From Phycisphaerales bacterium (lineage in GTDB: Bacteria; Planctomycetota; Phycisphaerae; Phycisphaerales; SM1A02), in the NCBI GenBank assembly GCA_022446795.1, contig JAKVBX010000016.1:1-64000 (forward strand): a stretch of DNA of 64,000 nt, written 5' to 3'. The notes beneath the pieces are model-generated. The model saw nothing but the letters and a program-made list of their open reading frames with translations. It did no database searches and was not told where the DNA came from. Position numbers and translations under genes: made by a program. This document shows positions 58,996-64,000 of the stretch, in pieces (position 1 is the stretch's first letter; every line of letters begins with the position of its first letter).

Positions 58996-61395
58996 GTGCT
59001 TGAGTTCATGTTCTTCCCTGCTGATCCAACCCGCGTTCGTCATCGCCACGGTCGTCGTGGCGTGGCCGCGATCCTGGCCATGATGTTCCTCGTGCTCTTC
59101 GCGTCCCTGGCGGCGGTCATGGCGGTCGTGGCCCAGGGCAACGTGCGCACGGCCCACACCGGGCTGCGGATCTCCCGGGCCTTGAGCGTTTCCGAGAGCG
59201 GCCTGGCCTTTGCGGCCCGCCGCCTTGCCATCGAGAGTCGGCGGTTCATCGTCGAACGGGGTGTGATCGATTCCACGTTCGGCGAACGACTGTGGCTCGG
59301 AACGTGGACCGCTGAAGACGGTTCAGTCACCGTGTCGGACCCGGATGGATACGCGGTTCCGAATCCGAGTGGGGCGGGCCTGATCCACGCGATCTATGAC
59401 GCGCATCGGCTCGCGGATGACTATGACGAGGTCGACGACGAGGGCATCATTCATGCCTTGACGATCGATGACACGAACGGCGTCATCGTGACGCCGCCGA
59501 TCCGGCTGGGGACCGATGCGGCCGATCCGTGGTTCCGTCTCCGCTACGAGTTGCTCGCCGATGGTTCGCAGGTTCGCGTCACCAGCCAGGGCCATGACGG
59601 GGGACTGCGCCGCAACCTGCAACTGGATTTCCGGATCGACAAGAAGATCGAGTTCGCCGTGCTGGGTCCCAACCGGATCATGATCGGGAAGAACGTCCTG
59701 GTCGAAGGCCCGATTGGATCGATGTACGGAACGGTCGCGGGAGAACTGGATCCGGCCAATGGCGACCCGCTGGTGCTGCGCAGCGACTACTACGACCTCA
59801 GCGCGTCGCTCGACGCCCAGTTGGATGAACTCTATGCCGCGATCGCGTTGCACGACGTCGATGGGGACAATCGACTGCGACCGGATCATCCGGCGGAATC
59901 CGCCGGGGTCGCCATGCAGGCGTACTTCCAGGACAACGACGGCGACGAGTACGTTGACGACTTCGATCTGTTCCTGGGGGTGTTCGATGCCAACAGCGAC
60001 GGGCGAGTCGTGTATGACGAGACACTCGCGGCAGCTACGGGGAACAGCGGGACGCTCGAATTCAATGTCGATCCCCAGTTGGGCCCATTGGTCGATACGG
60101 CATTGCCCGATCGAAACAGCGACGGATCGGTGACGGCCACTGATACGGCGCTGGGTTGGAAGGACGGCGTGCTCGATTCCCGGGATCGCTACATCAAGGC
60201 GCGTGGTGGCATCATGTTCGCAGTCGACCAGGCCAGTTGGGACAGTGCCAACGGCACGGGGTACCAGAACCTGGTCCAGGGTCCGGTGGAGTCCGAGGTT
60301 GACGTGGCGCCCACGGCCTTTGACGTCGGTGAACCGGACATGATCGAACTCTCGACCGAGATGTTCTCCACGGCGCATTCCTGGTTCAGTGACGAGGCCG
60401 ATACCGGGGCTGCCTTTGGTGACGCGTCCTCGGGCCAGGTGGCCGCAGGCATTTCATCAGGGGGCATCTACATCCCACCCGGGGGCGAGCCGGCAGAGGC
60501 CGTGCCCTACGGATCGCTGGGCGCCTATGACTACTACCAACGACCCGTCTACGAGAACATGACATTCACCAACGTGAGGATTCCCGCGGGAACCAATGGC
60601 CTGTTCCGCAACTGCACCTTCATCGGCGTCACCTGGGTCGAGGTGGAGGAAGGGTGCACGGACCCGAACTGGAACTACACCGGTGCCGTCGAACCCGATG
60701 GCCAGGGGGGCTTCGTGGAACGCTTCCCCGACCTGGTGTCGGACCTGGGTGGCACAGTCATCGAGGACACGAGGGACTACTCCAACAACATCCGGTTCGA
60801 CGGCTGCACGTTCCTGGGATCGTTGGCCGGCAACCGTCCGAGCGAGTTTGCGCATTGGCGGAACAAGGTCCAGTTGACGGGCAACACGCGGTGCTTCATT
60901 GATCCGTATGACCCGGACCTGCTGCAGGAGACGGATGCCCCGACGCTGCAGACGACTCTGCTGGGCATCCCGGAAGCCGACCGCGATGAACTGGCTCGCA
61001 GTTCGATCCTGATGCCCGGTTGGTCCGTCGATGTCGGCAACTTCGAGAACGACACCACGACGAAGATCAAACTGACGGGGACCATCGTGGCCGGGATCAT
61101 CGACATCCGCGGTACCGCGGATGTGCATGGAACCGTGCTGATGACGTTCCGTCCGGAAGAAGGGGCCGGCCCGCTGTTCTACGGCGGTACGCCTGACGCC
61201 TTCAACACGACGCTGGGCTACTTCGGCAGTTCCGATGGCGATGCCGAGGGAGTTGATCCGGCGGATCCGAGTTTTCCCGGGTTCGGGGAGATCACGCTGC
61301 GCTATGACCCCGATGGCAAGTTGCCCGACGGCATTCCCTGGCCGGTCCGGATGACGCCATTGCCCGGCACCTACGTCGAGGGAGGTGCCCTGTGA
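58996..61395 (+). CDS. PilX-like large pilus-assembly protein with EF-hand-type loops
   Basis: 799 residues from the GTG at 58996 (GAGGGG upstream); an ATG four codons later is the alternative. An N-terminal basic stretch RHRHGRRG leads into a hydrophobic helix (AILAMMFLVLFASLAAVMAV) and a helical SRALSVSESGLAFAARRL segment, the pattern of PilX-type N-termini. The large remainder is extracytoplasmic. Residues about 285-395 contain four acidic loops with the D-x-[D/N]-x-[D/N]-G spacing of EF hands: DVDGDNRLRPD, DNDGDEYVDDFD, DANSDGRVVYD and DRNSDGSVTATD. Further on are beta-helix-like rungs (FTNVRIPAGTNGLFRNCTFI). A tip or adhesin role with calcium dependence is inferred. It overlaps the next prepilin gene by four bases (GTGA). 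Confidence 0.78.
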   Translation: MLEFMFFPADPTRVRHRHGRRGVAAILAMMFLVLFASLAAVMAVVAQGNVRTAHTGLRISRALSVSESGLAFAARRLAIESRRFIVERGVIDSTFGERLWLGTWTAEDGSVTVSDPDGYAVPNPSGAGLIHAIYDAHRLADDYDEVDDEGIIHALTIDDTNGVIVTPPIRLGTDAADPWFRLRYELLADGSQVRVTSQGHDGGLRRNLQLDFRIDKKIEFAVLGPNRIMIGKNVLVEGPIGSMYGTVAGELDPANGDPLVLRSDYYDLSASLDAQLDELYAAIALHDVDGDNRLRPDHPAESAGVAMQAYFQDNDGDEYVDDFDLFLGVFDANSDGRVVYDETLAAATGNSGTLEFNVDPQLGPLVDTALPDRNSDGSVTATDTALGWKDGVLDSRDRYIKARGGIMFAVDQASWDSANGTGYQNLVQGPVESEVDVAPTAFDVGEPDMIELSTEMFSTAHSWFSDEADTGAAFGDASSGQVAAGISSGGIYIPPGGEPAEAVPYGSLGAYDYYQRPVYENMTFTNVRIPAGTNGLFRNCTFIGVTWVEVEEGCTDPNWNYTGAVEPDGQGGFVERFPDLVSDLGGTVIEDTRDYSNNIRFDGCTFLGSLAGNRPSEFAHWRNKVQLTGNTRCFIDPYDPDLLQETDAPTLQTTLLGIPEADRDELARSSILMPGWSVDVGNFENDTTTKIKLTGTIVAGIIDIRGTADVHGTVLMTFRPEEGAGPLFYGGTPDAFNTTLGYFGSSDGDAEGVDPADPSFPGFGEITLRYDPDGKLPDGIPWPVRMTPLPGTYVEGGAL

Positions 61396-61964
61396 ACCGG
61401 CGCCGATCCCGCGCACGCTTCGGGTTCAGCGTGCCTGAACTGTTGATGGCCCTGGCGATCTCCGCCACGTTGCTGCTGGCGACGATGGTGGCGCTCAGCG
61501 CGTCGTTCCACGCCTTCCAGGCAACGACGCGTACGGCGTCAACGGGCGTGACCGGCCGGGTCGTGATCGAGCGGCTCCAGGCGCTCGTTCGGGCGGGGGT
61601 GGACTTCGGGCCATTGCCCACGAATCCCCTCGACACCATCGTGTCCTCTGATTCCATCGACATCGACATCGGCGGCGGGGAGTGGGTCACGATGCGATGG
61701 GACCAGGCCACCAACAGCCTGATGTGGGAAGCCAACGGTGGCTCCTGGCCCCTGCTGGAAGGGGTCACGCAGATCCCCCCGGGAGAGAGCATGCCGATAT
61801 CGCCCTTCACGCTGGAGTACCGGGACGGGCGGTGGCTGAATCGGGCCGTGATCGACCTGGTGGTGGAGCACGATGAGGCCCATGATCTGCAGGTCGAGGG
61901 CGAGCGGAGCGACCCCTTCCGCCTGATTGGCTCGGCCATGCCTCGGATCGCCGCCTGGAACTGA
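61392..61964 (+). CDS. Type IV prepilin-like protein (PilW/GspJ-like)
   Basis: 190 residues; the GTG start overlaps the previous stop (GTGA). A basic leader (MNRRRSRARF) is followed by the prepilin site G|FSVPE with Glu at +5 and the helix LLMALAISATLLLATMVALS. The rest is a beta-rich domain with a helix RVVIERLQALVRAG, as in PilW/GspJ minor pilins. Translational coupling to the PilX-like gene suggests the two products form one minor-pilin complex. Confidence 0.85.
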   Translation: MNRRRSRARFGFSVPELLMALAISATLLLATMVALSASFHAFQATTRTASTGVTGRVVIERLQALVRAGVDFGPLPTNPLDTIVSSDSIDIDIGGGEWVTMRWDQATNSLMWEANGGSWPLLEGVTQIPPGESMPISPFTLEYRDGRWLNRAVIDLVVEHDEAHDLQVEGERSDPFRLIGSAMPRIAAWN

Positions 61965-61998
61965 TGCCGAAAGGCCGCCGCTCGGCTATCGTTCCGGG

Positions 61999-62370
61999 AT
62001 GTACTCGATCCGTGTTGAACGCGTGTTCTCCGCCGCCCATGCGCTGGTCATCAATGGTGTCACCGAGACCCTGCACGGCCATGACTGGCGGGTACGGGTG
62101 ACCGTTGAAGCGCCCTCGCTCGACGCGGACGGTCTGCTGTGTGACTTTCACGACCTGGAACGGCATCTCGATGAGATTCTCCGGCCGTTCCGGGACGCGA
62201 ACCTGAATGACACGCCACCGTTTGATCGGCAGAACCCGTCCGCCGAGCATGTTGCGTTGCACATCGCCCGATCACTGGACCCGGTTCTGCCCAAGTCGGT
62301 GACGGCCGTCACCGCCGCCGTGACCGAGGCGCCGGGATGCGAGGCCCGCTATCGCCTGGATCGATCCTGA
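61999..62370 (+). CDS. 6-pyruvoyl-tetrahydropterin synthase / QueD family protein with altered active site
   Basis: 123 residues from the ATG at 61999. The family (T-fold) includes QueD of queuosine synthesis and PTPS enzymes. The zinc site is intact: His14 in FSAAHAL, and His26 and His28 in LHGHDW. The conserved Glu110 in TEAPG is also kept. The catalytic Cys four residues before the first His of HGH is Thr22 (GVTETLHGH), with Glu23 next to it. The Asp-His pair of the usual LDHxxLN motif is Arg65-Asp66 (FRDANLND). So the classic triad is missing, and a PTPS-III-like or other activity should be considered. It lies between the pilus cluster and glmM with no other queuosine gene near. Confidence 0.85.
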   Translation: MYSIRVERVFSAAHALVINGVTETLHGHDWRVRVTVEAPSLDADGLLCDFHDLERHLDEILRPFRDANLNDTPPFDRQNPSAEHVALHIARSLDPVLPKSVTAVTAAVTEAPGCEARYRLDRS

Positions 62371-62385
62371 TAGGATTCTCCACCC

Positions 62386-63783
62386 ATGTCCGACCATGAC
62401 ACCAACGAAGCGCCGCTGATGCTCACGATCTCGGGCGCGCGCGGAATCGTCGGCGCGTCCATGACGCCCGAGGTTGCGCATCGGTTGGCCGCGACCTGGG
62501 GCGACTATCTCGCATCGACCACCGACGGTTCGCCCGTGGTTGTCCTGGGACGGGACAGCCGGCCATCAGGTCCGGAACTGTCCGAGGCGGCGGCTCGCGG
62601 GCTCCAGGACGCCGGGTGCCAGGTCGTGTCGCTGGGTATCGTCACCACGCCGACGACGGGTGTGATGATCGGTGCGCTGCGTGCGGTCGGCGGCGTGATG
62701 ATCACGGCGTCACACAATCCCTCGCCCTGGAATGGACTCAAGTTGCTGGATGGCCGCGGAACAGCGCCGCCGGCAGACGTCGCCTCCGGCATCATCGAAC
62801 GATACCGCAGCGAGGAACCGACGCCTCGTTCCGCAACGCCGGCTGATCGGCGCGAGGATGCCCGCGGTCATGACACGCATGTGGCCAAGGTGCTGGGCCA
62901 GGTGGATCCCATGCCGATTCGTGAGCGGGGCTTCCGCGTCGTGCTTGACTCGGTGAATGGGGCCGGCGGCCCCGCGGGGCGAATGCTCCTGGAGGCCCTG
63001 GGCTGCGAGATCGTGCACCTGCATGGCGAACCCACGGGGAACTTCGCCCATCCACCCGAGCCTCGCAAGGATCACCTGGGCGAACTGTGCCAGGTCGTGG
63101 TGGACTCGGGAGCCGATATCGGGTTCGCCCAGGATCCTGATGCGGATCGCCTGGCCATCGTCGATGACGGTGGTCGCTACATCGGCGAGGAATACACGCT
63201 GGCACTGGCGGCCCGGACCATTCTCGGTCGGGAGCCGGGACAATCGGCCGCAGCGAATCTCTCGACCAGTCGCCTGATCGACGATGTGGCCGCCGGATTC
63301 GGCGCGACGGTGCACCGCTCACCGGTGGGGGAAGCCAACGTGGCCGAGGTCATGCGGGCACAGGACGCCATCATCGGGGGCGAGGGCAACGGCGGAGTGA
63401 TGCTTCCGGCGGTGACCTGGGTCCGCGACAGCCTTTCGGCCATGGCCCTGGTTCTTGAACTGCTCGTGAGCGAGGGATGTTCCCTCTCGGGCATCGTTGA
63501 CCGGATGCCTCGCTACGCGATGCTCAAGCAGACCATTGAACTGGATGGACAGGATGCTTCGGTTCGACTTCACCGGGGCATCGAGGCCGTCGCGGAAGCC
63601 TATCGCCAGCGCGACGAGGCGACCGTGCAGACCGGTGACGGGGTTCGGGTGGATCTGCCCACGGGTTGGTTCCACCTGCGGGCAAGCAATACCGAACCCA
63701 TCGCCCGGTTGATCATCGAGTCAGATGATGAGGCGACGGCCCAGCAGTTGGCGTCGGAGGCTCGAGCAATCGCCGACCTGTGA
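62386..63783 (+). CDS. glmM: Phosphoglucosamine mutase / phosphomannomutase family enzyme
   Basis: 465 residues from the ATG at 62386. The alpha-D-phosphohexomutase fold is shown by TISGARGIVG at the start, the phosphoserine loop MITASHNPSPWNGLK, the metal loop DPDADRLAIVD, the sugar-binding loop GGEGNGGVM and the phosphate-binding loop RASNTEPIARLII. All four active-site loops are complete. The sugar loop (G-E-G-N-G-G) is of the form I associate with GlmM-like enzymes of archaeal type rather than the G-E-x-S-G-H of E. coli GlmM, so glucosamine versus mannose/glucose phosphate is not certain. GlmM would feed UDP-GlcNAc to LpxA. It is convergent with a Nudix gene across 2 bases. Confidence 0.88.
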   Translation: MSDHDTNEAPLMLTISGARGIVGASMTPEVAHRLAATWGDYLASTTDGSPVVVLGRDSRPSGPELSEAAARGLQDAGCQVVSLGIVTTPTTGVMIGALRAVGGVMITASHNPSPWNGLKLLDGRGTAPPADVASGIIERYRSEEPTPRSATPADRREDARGHDTHVAKVLGQVDPMPIRERGFRVVLDSVNGAGGPAGRMLLEALGCEIVHLHGEPTGNFAHPPEPRKDHLGELCQVVVDSGADIGFAQDPDADRLAIVDDGGRYIGEEYTLALAARTILGREPGQSAAANLSTSRLIDDVAAGFGATVHRSPVGEANVAEVMRAQDAIIGGEGNGGVMLPAVTWVRDSLSAMALVLELLVSEGCSLSGIVDRMPRYAMLKQTIELDGQDASVRLHRGIEAVAEAYRQRDEATVQTGDGVRVDLPTGWFHLRASNTEPIARLIIESDDEATAQQLASEARAIADL

Positions 63784-63785
63784 TT

Positions 63786-64000
63786 TCAGGCCTGCTCCAG
63801 CCCGTCCTGGGCGAGTGACCAGGTGAATGGATCGGTCCGACAGTCGATGTGAACACCGAAGAACCCACCACGGTGCTTCTGCACCAGTGGCCAGATCACC
63901 CGTCGATCGGTCTCGGGGATCGGCAGATCCAGCACGGCATCGGTCGCGATCCACTCCAGGGTGCCCTCGTCGAACTCGGTGAAGCTCAGTTCGCCAGGAG
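63786..64000 (-). CDS. Nudix hydrolase, C-terminal part (5' end outside the window)
   Basis: The last 71 codons of a minus-strand gene run off the right edge. The visible sequence (GELSFTEFDEGTLEWIATD, ETDRRVIWPLVQKHRGGFFG, VHIDC) matches the C-terminal half of small MutT-like Nudix hydrolases, where a [G/E]L-x-F-T-E-F-D-E strand follows the Nudix helix. The Nudix box itself lies outside the window. It ends 2 bases from the glmM stop. Confidence 0.75.
   Translation of the reverse strand, partial: PGELSFTEFDEGTLEWIATDAVLDLPIPETDRRVIWPLVQKHRGGFFGVHIDCRTDPFTWSLAQDGLEQA

Noticed and set aside
1-64000. Insertion sequences, prophage genes, integrase or attachment sites
   Set aside because: No transposase, integrase, phage structural gene or flanking inverted/direct repeat pair was found; the tRNA-Leu gene has no duplicated 3' end within the window.

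Overview
The window is a dense, GC-rich bacterial chromosome segment. It encodes an outer membrane (BamA, two Skp/OmpH-like chaperones, LpxA, two LpxD and an LpxC-FabZ fusion), a type IV pilus-like machine, and a cluster of large secreted proteins. Those secreted proteins carry dockerin-like C-termini and Cys-containing calcium-binding repeats of the DCNGNGIPDECDIADG type. This combination fits the Planctomycetota, most likely the class Phycisphaerae. That assignment is inference from gene content, since no rRNA or other marker gene is present.

Region 1 (1-20.4 kb) is an accessory block of seven exported proteins: a truncated beta-helix protein and a subtilase-like protein on the plus strand, then five genes on the minus strand. 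All seven end in a double EF-hand (dockerin-like) module whose last residues are a near-identical [W/Y]-G-x-C motif. Three of the minus-strand proteins share one core (beta-propeller, calcium-binding repeats, right-handed beta-helix, dockerin-like tail). Two share an N-terminal domain starting LMDQIG. The block therefore looks like a locally duplicated and domain-shuffled surface-protein family. Hairpins without T-tracts lie just downstream of several of these genes.

Region 2 (20.5-33.5 kb) is housekeeping metabolism: an M19 dipeptidase with RimO, a panC/aldehyde dehydrogenase/nadD set, a cysteine desulfurase, a translationally coupled pair of beta-ketoacyl synthases of which one has lost all three catalytic residues, a ZIP-like membrane protein, a TM2 protein, class II DAHP synthase and tRNA-Leu(UAG).

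Region 3 (33.5-39.5 kb) is a plus-strand operon of a DoxX-like protein, a membrane-anchored VWA protein, ExbB/TolQ, two ExbD/TolR proteins and a large exported helical-repeat protein. The middle four genes are joined by start/stop overlaps. It looks like a proton-motive-force-driven envelope complex.

Region 4 (39.5-51 kb) holds a primary-type sigma factor, a UVR-motif protein, GcvT, and an outer-membrane biogenesis cluster in the order lpxD (minus strand), bamA, ompH-like, ompH-like, lpxD, lpxC-fabZ, lpxA.

Region 5 (51-64 kb) contains a PQQ-type beta-propeller protein with a tiny acidic partner, a possible lipoprotein, a pilT-pilC-prepilin-PilX-like-prepilin cluster, a PTPS/QueD-like protein with an altered active site, a phosphoglucomutase-family enzyme of GlmM type, and the 3' part of a Nudix hydrolase. 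I see no insertion sequence, prophage, CRISPR array or rRNA.
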